A stretch of DNA of 64,000 bases from JAJRQY01 sp965224435 (GTDB taxonomy: Bacteria > Actinomycetota > Acidimicrobiia > Acidimicrobiales > SZUA-35), in assembly GCA_965224435.1 (NCBI GenBank), contig OZ245048.1:3286001-3350000 (forward strand), in the 5' to 3' direction. The position numbers and the translations under genes are program-made. Each line of letters opens with the position of its first letter. Position 1 is the stretch's first letter. Shown one piece after another: positions 25,061 through 32,286 of the stretch. Under the pieces are notes generated by a model, which saw only the letters and a list, made by a program, of their open reading frames with translations, ran no database searches and was not told the origin of the DNA.

Positions 25061-26476
25061 CTACTCGAAATCTGGAACCTCAAGCTCATAGATCTCGGCG
25101 TCAGCTCCACAGCTTCCACCATCACTGTTGAAGTAAACCCGAGTGAACGACCGATTGACCACCGCCTGGGGCTCAGCCCAGAAACTGTCAGCACAGCTGT
25201 AGGTGTGGGCCAGACTTAGGATTCGGTTGGCACCACCAATCTCGACGGCCATGACCTTGTCACAGGTCCACGCTCCAGCATCTGAGCAGTTGAAGGTGGA
25301 AGCAATGACCCAACCCGGCTTGTCGTACCCCTTACCCGAAACTTGCACGGAGGTGTTCGCTCCTCCATAGAACTGGAAGAGCCGGGTTCGTCCAAGAGTG
25401 CTCAGGTCAACCGAAAGCAACCAGCCAGCATCCTCACTGTTCTCATCATCGACATCAACATAAACCCAGGCATCACCACCGTCGGCCTGGACAGCCAGAT
25501 CGCCTGGCGAGTCAAGTTGATTGAGTAGGCGCTCATTACCAAGATCGGCGTCCCAAACAACGGTCGCGCTATCGAATCCGGCAACGACGGAGTCACCAGA
25601 CGGAGTGGCAGAAACCCACCTCACCGCTCCATACCCAGCATCAAGGGTGGTACGGATACCAAGAACCTGATCCGCGGCCAAGTCATAGCTCACGATGCCG
25701 ATCTCTTGTTCCTCCTCGTTCATAACAATCCAGGCGTACCGATTTCCGTCAATACTGGGAGATCCCCCTGTCTTGTCAGACATGTACAACGCTTCAGGAA
25801 CAACCGTCTGAATCCGGCCCGTCAGGTCGGCGATGATTGCGTCTTCTCCCGACCTGGCATCAAATTCATAAAGACGGAGGTCACCCACGTAGGAGTTCGG
25901 CCCCAGCATGTATCGAATCTTGTTTGGGTCAGTCGGATGCCACTGCGGCTCGGCTCCAGAATGAATCGCCAACGATCGCACAGCATCACCTGAGCTTCGG
26001 TCATAGACCCGGTACGCGTCATCACCACCAAGGGTTACGACAAGCGTGCCGTCGGCATTCTCAGTCTGACGCCGACTGCTGGGAATGTGGTCGACCCCTA
26101 GCGCCGCGACATCTGTGATGCGCCGAAGGGGGATGCCATAGACCGGGTCCGGGTAAGGGTCAAGTAAGGCTGGCCTTGTCCAATCAAGGGACGGCGTGGC
26201 GGCGTCTTGACCCCAGGTCAGCGACGCTTGCTCGCTGGGTTTGCTTTCCTCCGGTACGGATCCAGCGGGAGGAGTCTCGATCACCTGGCCGACGTCTAGG
26301 TTGCCAAAGGCGTAGGCCCCGATTCCAACGACGATCAGCGCCACAACAGCAACCGCTGCCCGAGCGCGACGTGACGACGGGGAGAAGTCTGGTACCTCAA
26401 TGCCGGTCAGGTCATCCTGCAACCCGCGAACCGCGGAGCCCAATTGTTTATCCAGAGGTTCCACCTGTTCTCTCAT
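25061..26476 (-). CDS. Membrane-anchored beta-propeller protein encoded with an ECF sigma factor
   Basis: 471 residues. A short cytosolic N terminus (about 38 residues) leads to one membrane segment, AAVAVVALIVVGIGAYAF, then a linker and a large extracytosolic domain with propeller-like repeats (TLGGDDAYRVYD, WIVMNEEEQEIGIVSYDL, ATVVWDADLGNERLL, VDLSTLGRTRLFQF). The stop of the sigma gene overlaps its start (ATGA). In such pairs the membrane protein often controls the sigma factor, but this N terminus has no zinc-finger anti-sigma motif. The role is therefore an inference. Confidence 0.72.
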   Translation of the reverse strand: MREQVEPLDKQLGSAVRGLQDDLTGIEVPDFSPSSRRARAAVAVVALIVVGIGAYAFGNLDVGQVIETPPAGSVPEESKPSEQASLTWGQDAATPSLDWTRPALLDPYPDPVYGIPLRRITDVAALGVDHIPSSRRQTENADGTLVVTLGGDDAYRVYDRSSGDAVRSLAIHSGAEPQWHPTDPNKIRYMLGPNSYVGDLRLYEFDARSGEDAIIADLTGRIQTVVPEALYMSDKTGGSPSIDGNRYAWIVMNEEEQEIGIVSYDLAADQVLGIRTTLDAGYGAVRWVSATPSGDSVVAGFDSATVVWDADLGNERLLNQLDSPGDLAVQADGGDAWVYVDVDDENSEDAGWLLSVDLSTLGRTRLFQFYGGANTSVQVSGKGYDKPGWVIASTFNCSDAGAWTCDKVMAVEIGGANRILSLAHTYSCADSFWAEPQAVVNRSFTRVYFNSDGGSCGADAEIYELEVPDFE

Positions 26477-27072
26477 CTCTCTTCCCCACTCTCGATCTCA
26501 CTGGTCATCAATCCCACAGGCTTTAATCCTTGCTCCTTCAGTTCTTTCGCCAGGGCGGCCCGGCCTCGTTTGAGATGGGTCTTGACCGTTTCTTCACCAC
26601 AGCCCATGATTCGGGCGATCTGGGCCAGCGAACAATCTTCCCAATAGTGCAGGGCGATGGCCTGACACTGCCGGGTTGGCAGATCGCGTACCGCTGCCCA
26701 CACCTCAACAACCCGTTCGCTCGGTCGGATGACTTCCTCCGGTCGCCCCCCAAGCCGCGTCAGCGCTCTTGCCTCGGATCGCAGCTTTCGAAAACGCGAC
26801 CGAGACTTGTTCACCATGACTCGTCGCACCCAAGCTCCCGGGTCCTCGTAACGGCTGACCTGCTCCCAACGACGGTGGGCCTCCGTCAGCGCTTCCTGCA
26901 CAATATCTTCGGACAGTCCGCTGGACCCGGTTAGGACGTAGGCAAGTCCAAGCAAGGATCGATAGTCGCGCCGATAGTAGCTGTCGAAACTCTCAATGAT
27001 CGACAGTTCGGTCGGCTCCTGGCTGCTTCTCATCTGAGTGCTAGATTGAGACTTGTTGCTGGCTGTCGCCAT
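26473..27072 (-). CDS. ECF RNA polymerase sigma factor (SigE-like)
   Basis: About 199 residues from ATG at 27072; a longer version would start upstream at 27177, and ATG 27033 is also possible. Region 2 (YYRRDYRSLLGLAYVLTGSSGLSEDIVQEALTEAHRRWEQV) and region 4 (LPTRQCQAIALHYWEDCSLAQIARIMGCGEETVKTHLKRGRAALAKEL) are clear. It belongs to the SigE-type group common in actinobacteria. It is translationally coupled to the membrane propeller protein downstream and divergent from the peroxiredoxin-like selenoprotein candidate, which could be one of its targets. Confidence 0.85.
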   Translation of the reverse strand: MATASNKSQSSTQMRSSQEPTELSIIESFDSYYRRDYRSLLGLAYVLTGSSGLSEDIVQEALTEAHRRWEQVSRYEDPGAWVRRVMVNKSRSRFRKLRSEARALTRLGGRPEEVIRPSERVVEVWAAVRDLPTRQCQAIALHYWEDCSLAQIARIMGCGEETVKTHLKRGRAALAKELKEQGLKPVGLMTSEIESGEER

Positions 27073-27210
27073 TTGGAACGTTGATCCCACGGGTATAACA
27101 CTCCTGAGCCAGTGGTTACAGGGGACAAGGGGAACAATTTTCTTTCCTGTCCGGTTGAGAGTCCTGGGCAGCGCCAATCGAAAACTGCTCTACCCCAAGG
27201 CTTGGCTCTC

Positions 27211-27807
27211 ATGGTGCGACAATCCAATATTGACAACGACCTGCTTTCGGTCGGCGATCTGGCCCCCTCCATTCACCTGATCGATCAGGGCGGTAAACAG
27301 TGGCGTTCCGAGGACTTCATCGGTCGGTCCGTGGTCCTGGTTTTCCACCGCCACCTACATTGACTTCCTTGCGGAGCGCACGCGGTCGCGTTGCAACAAC
27401 GACTGGCTCAAGAGAGGGCCGATCTGGAAGTAGCTGCTGAAGACTCTGTCGACAGCTCACCGGTTGTCGCCCTCGTTACCTTCACCGATCCCGGCAACCT
27501 TGCCCGTCATCAGGAACAGCTTGGTCTTGGGTTTCCGGTACTTAGCGACCCCGATCGAGAGTTCTACCGACTATTCGGATTCGGCCGCGGGTCGGTGCGA
27601 CGAGTGTGGGGCCTCAAGACAATCAAGCGATACCTGCAGCTAGGCCTGCAGAGCATGAAAGGCCTCCGGGTGCCGTCCGAAGACACCCTCCAGCTCGGTG
27701 GCGATGTCGTGATTGGACCCGATGGCCGTATACGTTTCCTCTACCGATCTGAAGGACCCGATGATCGGCCTCTGATCGAAGACATGGTGGTTGCCACACG
27801 CTCGTAA
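27211..27807 (+). CDS. Candidate selenoprotein: peroxiredoxin-like (AhpC/TSA-2, Prx-like2) with UxxC motif
   Basis: 198 residues from ATG 27211 if TGA at 27361-27363 is read as selenocysteine. The frame is open on both sides: residues 1-50 (VGDLAPSIHLIDQGGKQWRSEDFIGRSVVLVFHRHLH) and 52-198 (LPCGAHAVALQQRLAQERADLE... GGDVVIGPDGRIRFLYRSEG) together make one thioredoxin-fold protein. The TGA is at residue 51, exactly where Prx-like2 proteins have the first Cys of CxxC, giving U-L-P-C. A SECIS-like hairpin follows. Known Prx-like2 homologues include selenoprotein L (UxxU). The alternative is a TGC-to-TGA nonsense change or sequence error. It is divergent from an ECF sigma gene. Confidence 0.78.
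27369..27396 (+). promoter_or_regulatory. Bacterial SECIS-like hairpin after the in-frame TGA
   Basis: Starting 5 bases after the TGA, TTGCGGAGCG (27369-27378) pairs with CGCGTTGCAA (27387-27396) with two G-T pairs and one mismatch around an 8-base apical region. A tighter inner alternative pairs ACGC (27380-27383) with GCGT (27388-27391) closing a GGTC tetraloop. The GGU of that loop is 21-23 bases past the TGA, close to its position in the E. coli fdhF SECIS. Pairing was done by eye, not by a folding program. Confidence 0.6.
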
Positions 27808-27827
27808 CGAGATCGTGAGGCCGTTTC

Positions 27828-27899
27828 ATGAACGAAATTGAAGCAGAACAAACCAAGTTTTCCGGACGAGCAGCTGAAACATTCAAGGGAGAACTGTGA
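27828..27899 (+). CDS. Possible 23-residue leader peptide overlapping the ICMT-like gene
   Basis: ATG 27828 opens a 23-codon frame (begins MNEIEAEQTKFSGRAAETFKGEL) whose TGA overlaps the GTG start of the next gene in a GTGA arrangement. GTGAGG stands 8 bases before the ATG. The overlap is typical of translational coupling, and the ribosome-binding site AGGGAG of the next gene lies inside this frame. It could also be chance; no homology is recognisable. Confidence 0.3.
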   Translation: MNEIEAEQTKFSGRAAETFKGEL

Positions 27900-28369
27900 A
27901 ACTCACGACCAACCAGATCGGCTGGGCATTCGTTGCCGGGCAGGCCATCTTGCTTGTCCTACTCATGGTGCTTCCCGGAGCCAGTGACTGGCCTTCCCCA
28001 TTCCCGCTCTTTCTCCTCGGACGGATCTTGTTCTTCGGCGGCCTGCTCTTGATTGTGGTCGCCTCACTTCGACTAGGAAGCTCGCTGACTCCAACACCGG
28101 TCCCCACCAGCGGCGGGCAACTCAAGACAGCAGGCCTCTACAGCCTGGTTCGCCATCCGATTTACACTGGTGTGCTCGCTGTGGTGCTCGGCATCATCAT
28201 CCGGTCGCGAAGTCTCATCGTTCTGATCGTTGGTGCAGCGACCATCGGCTTCTTCTATGTGAAGTCCAGCTGGGAGGAAGGTCAGCTTCGTCGCCGCTAT
28301 CCGGAATACGGAATCTACGCCTCGACGACGCCCCGATTCGTGCCACGCCTGGGTCGGAAGCGCTCATAG
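27896..28369 (+). CDS. Isoprenylcysteine carboxyl methyltransferase-family (ICMT-like) membrane protein
   Basis: 157 residues from GTG 27896, with AGGGAG four bases upstream. Four hydrophobic segments are followed by GLYSLVRHPIYTGVLAVVLG, the cofactor-binding (R-H-P-x-Y-x-G) signature, and SSWEEGQLRRRYPEYGIYASTTPRFVP, the usual C-terminal EE...YP.Y signature of the PEMT/ICMT group. These are integral-membrane S-adenosylmethionine methyltransferases acting on lipids or prenylated thiols; bacterial members are of mostly unknown substrate. It follows the selenoprotein candidate by 88 bases on the same strand. Confidence 0.86.
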   Translation: MKLTTNQIGWAFVAGQAILLVLLMVLPGASDWPSPFPLFLLGRILFFGGLLLIVVASLRLGSSLTPTPVPTSGGQLKTAGLYSLVRHPIYTGVLAVVLGIIIRSRSLIVLIVGAATIGFFYVKSSWEEGQLRRRYPEYGIYASTTPRFVPRLGRKRS

Positions 28370-28413
28370 ACCATCGAGCACTTCAACTTGCCAGCTGCTC
28401 CTCTACCGTGCTG

Positions 28414-29232
28414 CTAGTGACTGAACGTGCCCTTCTTGATTCGCTGGGCTTCCATCATTTCGATCTCATGAGCACCAGACACGACAATCTTCGGGTCAGG
28501 GACAAAGTCAAGATCAAGGTTGCGATCCTCAAAGTCAACAGCGTTCAGAATGACACGCATGGCATTGAGTCGGGCTTCATGCTTGTCTTTTGAGCGGACG
28601 ATGGTCCAGGGAGCAACGTTGGTGTGAGAACGTCGCAGCATCTCATATTTTCGCTCGGTGAATTCTGTCCAGAACTCCTGCGCCTGCATGTCGATCTCGC
28701 TGAGCTTCCAGCTGCGCAAAGCATCATCACGACGACGCTCAAATCGGCGCTGCTGTTCTTTCTTGGTTACCGAGAAGTAGAGCTTGACCAAGATGGTTCC
28801 TTGACGTACCAGGTCTTTCTCAAAGCCAGTGACTCCCTTGAGGAAGTTTCGGTGCTCGTCGGGAGTGCAGAAACCAAAGACTGGTTCGACCATGGCCCGG
28901 TTGTACCAGGATCGGTCGAACAGCACGATCTTGCCACCAGAGGGAAATTCGGCGACGTAGCGCTGGAAGTACCACTGGGTGCGCTGTTCTTCGGTTGGAC
29001 GGCCTAGTGCGACTACTCGATAGTGCTTCTCGTTCATGTAGCGGGTGACTCGGCGAATAGTCCCACCCTTCCCGGCAGCATCTCGGCCTTCAAACAAGAC
29101 GATCATTCGCTGGGAGTTGGCTTCCAGATGCTGCTGAAGTTTCAGCAGCTCGACCTGGTACGGACGAAGGTCTAGCTCTTGTTGCCTTCGCCGAATAAGT
29201 CGTTGCATTTTGGGATCAGAGATTGCTCTCAC
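28414..29232 (-). CDS. ppk2: Polyphosphate kinase 2 (PPK2 family), paralogue A
   Basis: 272 residues from GTG at 29232; AAGGAGG stands 5 bases upstream, which decides against the longer frame from 29304. Walker A is EGRDAAGKGG, the lid and Walker B region reads EEQRTQWYFQRYVAEFPSGGKIVLFDRSWYNRAMVEPVFGF, and RRDDALRSWKLSEIDMQAQEFW is family typical. PPK2 enzymes transfer phosphate between polyphosphate and nucleotides. This one is head to head with a second PPK2 gene, with 125 bases between the starts, so the two may have complementary NDP and NMP specificities. Confidence 0.92.
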   Translation of the reverse strand: MRAISDPKMQRLIRRRQQELDLRPYQVELLKLQQHLEANSQRMIVLFEGRDAAGKGGTIRRVTRYMNEKHYRVVALGRPTEEQRTQWYFQRYVAEFPSGGKIVLFDRSWYNRAMVEPVFGFCTPDEHRNFLKGVTGFEKDLVRQGTILVKLYFSVTKKEQQRRFERRRDDALRSWKLSEIDMQAQEFWTEFTERKYEMLRRSHTNVAPWTIVRSKDKHEARLNAMRVILNAVDFEDRNLDLDFVPDPKIVVSGAHEIEMMEAQRIKKGTFSH

Positions 29233-29357
29233 ACCCGCCTCCTTGTTTGATAAAAGCCGTTCGCCCAGCCCTCTCTCAGGTCGGCAGCTCGACGCCGCTT
29301 TCAAGGTATGTCACCCTGGTTTCTCACAACAGAGCATTTACTCCCGATTGGTTCACT

Positions 29358-30191
29358 ATGAGTGACAAAAAGTCCACGCTTCCCTCACCGACAGCGCCCG
29401 AGAATCTGACCAAAAGCGGGCGCTTGAAGAGGGAGTACTACGAAGAGGAGCTTGCTCGCCTTCAGGGCGAATTGGTGAAACTTCAGGCTTGGGTTGATCA
29501 GGCCGGTCTCCGGGTTCTGATCATCTTTGAGGGCCGGGGCTCAGCAGGCAAGGGTGGAGTGATCAAGCGCATCAATGAACGTACAAGTCCTCGCATTGTT
29601 CGCACCGTCGCCTTGCCAAAGCCCAATGACCGTGAGCGAACTCAGTGGTACTTCCAGCGCTACGTTCCTCATCTTCCCTCTGCCGGCGAGGTCGTCATGT
29701 TCGACCGATCCTGGTACAACCGCTCCAACGTCGAATGGGTGATGGACTATTGCACTCCTGAGCAGCACCAGGAATTCTTGCGCACCTGTCCAGACTTCGA
29801 ACGCATGCTGGTTCGCTCGGGAATCATCATCCTGAAGTACTGGTTCTCGGTGAGCTACGACGAGCAAGAAAAGCGCTTCAATGCGCGAAATGAAGAGCCA
29901 ATCAAGCGCTGGAAACTGTCGGACATCGACTTAGAAGAGCATCGTCTGTACACCAAGTACTCAATGGCCAAGGACACCACGTTCCAGTACACCGACACCA
30001 AGCAGTCGCCATGGTTTGTTGTGCCTTCAGATGAGAAGCGGCGGGCTCGACTGAATTGCATCAGCCATATTCTGGATTCGATTCCTTATGAGGATGTAAC
30101 TCCAGACCCAGTCGTGATTCCCGATCGGGAAGATGTGCCCTACATCCGGCCGCCAATGCGTGAGCAAACCTTCGTTCCATTGAAGTACTAG
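29358..30191 (+). CDS. ppk2: Polyphosphate kinase 2 (PPK2 family), paralogue B
   Basis: 277 residues from ATG 29358. Walker A is EGRGSAGKGG, with Ser where paralogue A has Ala and Gly for Asp before it. DRSWYNRSNVEWVMDYCTPEQHQEFL and RWKLSDIDLEEHRLYTKYSMAKD follow the PPK2 pattern. Subclass (PPK2-I, II or III) depends on residues near Walker A that I cannot assign with certainty. The C-terminal PDPVVIPDREDVPYIRPPMREQTFVP is longer than in paralogue A. It is divergent from A and probably shares its promoter region. Confidence 0.92.
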   Translation: MSDKKSTLPSPTAPENLTKSGRLKREYYEEELARLQGELVKLQAWVDQAGLRVLIIFEGRGSAGKGGVIKRINERTSPRIVRTVALPKPNDRERTQWYFQRYVPHLPSAGEVVMFDRSWYNRSNVEWVMDYCTPEQHQEFLRTCPDFERMLVRSGIIILKYWFSVSYDEQEKRFNARNEEPIKRWKLSDIDLEEHRLYTKYSMAKDTTFQYTDTKQSPWFVVPSDEKRRARLNCISHILDSIPYEDVTPDPVVIPDREDVPYIRPPMREQTFVPLKY

Positions 30192-30214
30192 CTGCTTCGA
30201 GTTCGGTACTCCGT

Positions 30215-31177
30215 CTAGGCCGTCAGCGCCTGCCCAATCAATTCCTGAATAGCCGAGACGTCGGCCCATTCGATGACCTTGGTGTTGGCCGGGCCAGCAT
30301 TGTCCAGGCGTCGTCTCCGCATTGGCCGTAGGTCAACAAGGGTCATGCCGCGGGCTGGGCCTTCGCTGAGGATGATCTCAACTGGCCGTCTGACGCCAGC
30401 CAGTAGTTCGGGGTGGGTAACGTGAAGTACGGCCAGGGCATCGTGAACTGCTGCACCCGCCAGGGTCGTCATCTCTCGCTGGCGGACTTCGTAGTAGTCC
30501 AGGAGATCGGCGAAAACTTCCATCTTCGTGCCCTGAGTTTGCTGGCGTAGTAGTTCGATCCAGGGTCGGTCCAATAAGACGGTGTGGGTGACGTTCAAGC
30601 CAACCATCACCAGGTTGGGGTGTCCGGCGGCGAAGACGATGGCGGCGGCTTCGGGGTCGACCCAGGAATTGAACTCTGCGCCGGGGGTGGTATTGCCGCC
30701 GTTACTGCTGCCGCCCATCCAGGAGATTTCGGAGATCTTGTCGACGATGTCGGGAGCCTTCTGGAAGGCCAATGCGATATTAGTCAAAGGGCCGGTAGCG
30801 ACCAGCGCGATTCCTTCTTCGGCCCGGACAGTCTCGATGATCCAGCCAACGGCATCATCGGAGGTTGCTGGTCGTGACGGTTCTGCCAGGCGAACCGAGC
30901 CAGTACCAAAGGGACCGTGATACTCGGTGGCACGGTGGTCCAAGGAGCCGCTGAGCGGCAGGTCATGACCCGCGTGCACTTCGAGTTCAGGCACAGCCAG
31001 GATGTCGCACAAGGCGAGGGCATTGGCCGTCGTGTGTTCTAGTCCGACATTGCCGCCAACGGTGGTGATGCCGACCACATCGGCGTGGCGCACAGCTAGG
31101 GCAATGGCTACGGCATCATCCAGGCCGGGGTCACAGTCAAGAATGATTCGAGGTTTCGGGGTCCTGTTGCTCACCAC
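30215..31177 (-). CDS. Inosine-uridine-type nucleoside hydrolase
   Basis: 320 residues. The N-terminal LDCDPGLDDAVAIALA is the Ca-binding D-x-D-x-x-x-D-D motif. TTVGGNVGLEHTTANAL, VATGPLTNIALAFQKAPDIVDKISEISWMGG and GAEFNSWVDPEAAAIVF are classic segments of the ribonucleoside hydrolase (IunH/RihA) family, with the Asp and His sites in place (AAVHDALAVLHVTHPELL). It would split nucleosides to base and ribose in salvage. It is convergent with PPK2 paralogue B. Confidence 0.92.
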   Translation of the reverse strand: MVSNRTPKPRIILDCDPGLDDAVAIALAVRHADVVGITTVGGNVGLEHTTANALALCDILAVPELEVHAGHDLPLSGSLDHRATEYHGPFGTGSVRLAEPSRPATSDDAVGWIIETVRAEEGIALVATGPLTNIALAFQKAPDIVDKISEISWMGGSSNGGNTTPGAEFNSWVDPEAAAIVFAAGHPNLVMVGLNVTHTVLLDRPWIELLRQQTQGTKMEVFADLLDYYEVRQREMTTLAGAAVHDALAVLHVTHPELLAGVRRPVEIILSEGPARGMTLVDLRPMRRRRLDNAGPANTKVIEWADVSAIQELIGQALTA

Positions 31178-31229
31178 GGGAAATCTAGCTGCCCGAGCTC
31201 AGGACCGGAAGCAATTCTCTGGTGTCGGG

Positions 31230-31568
31230 TCAGTGGTTGAGAAGTGTTCGCAGGATCACTTCCACTTGTTCTGATTGGCCAATGCCAATGACACCAAGTT
31301 GATGGACGAGGCGCATCAGGTTGACAGACCGAATCAGCTCACACTGAACGAAGCTGGTCTCGTCCAGGCCCGTCTCGGATGAAGCTTCAATCTCGACATG
31401 AAGTGACAGCCCCCGATCTGTGGTGGTCAGGGGCACAAGAATCACAAACGGAAAACTGGGACCAAAAGTGATGGGTGGGCCGACCACTAAGGCTGGACGA
31501 TGAAAAGCTGGCTCCCCGGGGTCCGGGTCACCAAAGTCAACCAGCCAGAGATCGTCAACCGAGGCCAT
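31230..31568 (-). CDS. MazF/PemK-family endoribonuclease toxin
   Basis: 112 residues with the MazF fold: GDLWLVDFGDP-like start (DDLWLVDFGDPDPGEPAFHRPALVVGP), FVILVPLTTTDRG and TSFVQCELIRSVNLMRLVHQLGVIG. These toxins cut mRNA at short sites and are neutralised by a cognate antitoxin. The preceding gene overlaps its start by 14 bases and has the size and N-terminal pattern of a ribbon-helix-helix antitoxin, so the two form a type II module with usual order antitoxin then toxin. Confidence 0.83.
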   Translation of the reverse strand: MASVDDLWLVDFGDPDPGEPAFHRPALVVGPPITFGPSFPFVILVPLTTTDRGLSLHVEIEASSETGLDETSFVQCELIRSVNLMRLVHQLGVIGIGQSEQVEVILRTLLNH

Positions 31569-31791
31569 CAGTCACCGAAGTCGTTTGTGCCTCACCGACA
31601 TAGTCGTTCCACGCAGCTGAGTCCTGGCGAAGTACCGTGATCTCACCTGCTACCTGGTGAGCAAAGCGCTGTCGTCGGAGGGCTTCGGCAGCATCTCCGA
31701 CTGTCTCAAGGATCGAGTTTCCGCTCGCTCGACTCAGCTCCACAAGGCGAGCGTGAGTCTCCGTGTCTACTCGAATGGTAGTGGTGGCCAT
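31555..31791 (-). CDS. Ribbon-helix-helix-like antitoxin
   Basis: 78 residues. The N terminus MATTTIRVDTETHARLVELSRASGNSILETVGDAAEALRRQRF fits an RHH DNA-binding strand followed by two helices. The acidic/Asn-rich C terminus (DSAAWNDYVGEAQTTSVTDGLG) would wrap the toxin. It is the first gene of the pair and likely represses its own promoter, as is common for type II antitoxins. Confidence 0.8.
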   Translation of the reverse strand: MATTTIRVDTETHARLVELSRASGNSILETVGDAAEALRRQRFAHQVAGEITVLRQDSAAWNDYVGEAQTTSVTDGLG

Positions 31792-31887
31792 GTGTCCATT
31801 CTAGACGATTAACCACCCGTCGTCTACTTTTTGTCTACAGCAGTAACCGTTTCGATCAGGCGAGGGCCCTGCTGCTACCTTGCGCTC

Positions 31888-32217
31888 ATGGCTAATCCCA
31901 AGAAGGACAGCTCACCCCAGTACGAAGCCTTGGCCGAGACCGTGCAGAATGAGCATCCTGACATCGAGTCTGGCTCCCTGTTCGGCATGCCTTGCTTGAA
32001 GGCTGGCGGCAAGGCCGTCATCGGATCCTTTGACGGCGGCGCCGTGTTCAAGCTGGAAGGCGATGCCCACACCGAGGCGCTGGCCTTGCCCGGCTCGGTC
32101 TTGTTTGATCCATCAGGAAAGGGCCGAGCAATGAAGGCATGGGTCGTGGTGACCAGCGGTCATGAAGACCAATGGCCAGCACTAGCCGCCAGTGCCATCT
32201 CGGCGGCCAGTTTCTGA
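31888..32217 (+). CDS. TfoX N-terminal-like small protein
   Basis: 109 residues from ATG 31888. YEALAETVQNEHPDIESGSLFGMPCLKAGGKAVIGSFDGGAVFKLEGDAHTEALALPGSVLFDPSGKGRAMKAWVVVTSGH resembles the TfoX N-terminal fold (MF-G-x...), a small domain found alone in many bacteria. TfoX in Enterobacteria and Vibrio is a competence regulator, but single-domain forms have no proven role. It is divergent from the antitoxin gene with about 96 bases between the starts. Confidence 0.7.
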   Translation: MANPKKDSSPQYEALAETVQNEHPDIESGSLFGMPCLKAGGKAVIGSFDGGAVFKLEGDAHTEALALPGSVLFDPSGKGRAMKAWVVVTSGHEDQWPALAASAISAASF

Positions 32218-32286
32218 TTACGGAGATGCCTTGCCAAGAGCTTTCTGGGTTAGACGACCACTAGCTGGTCGTTGAGCCCAGATAGT

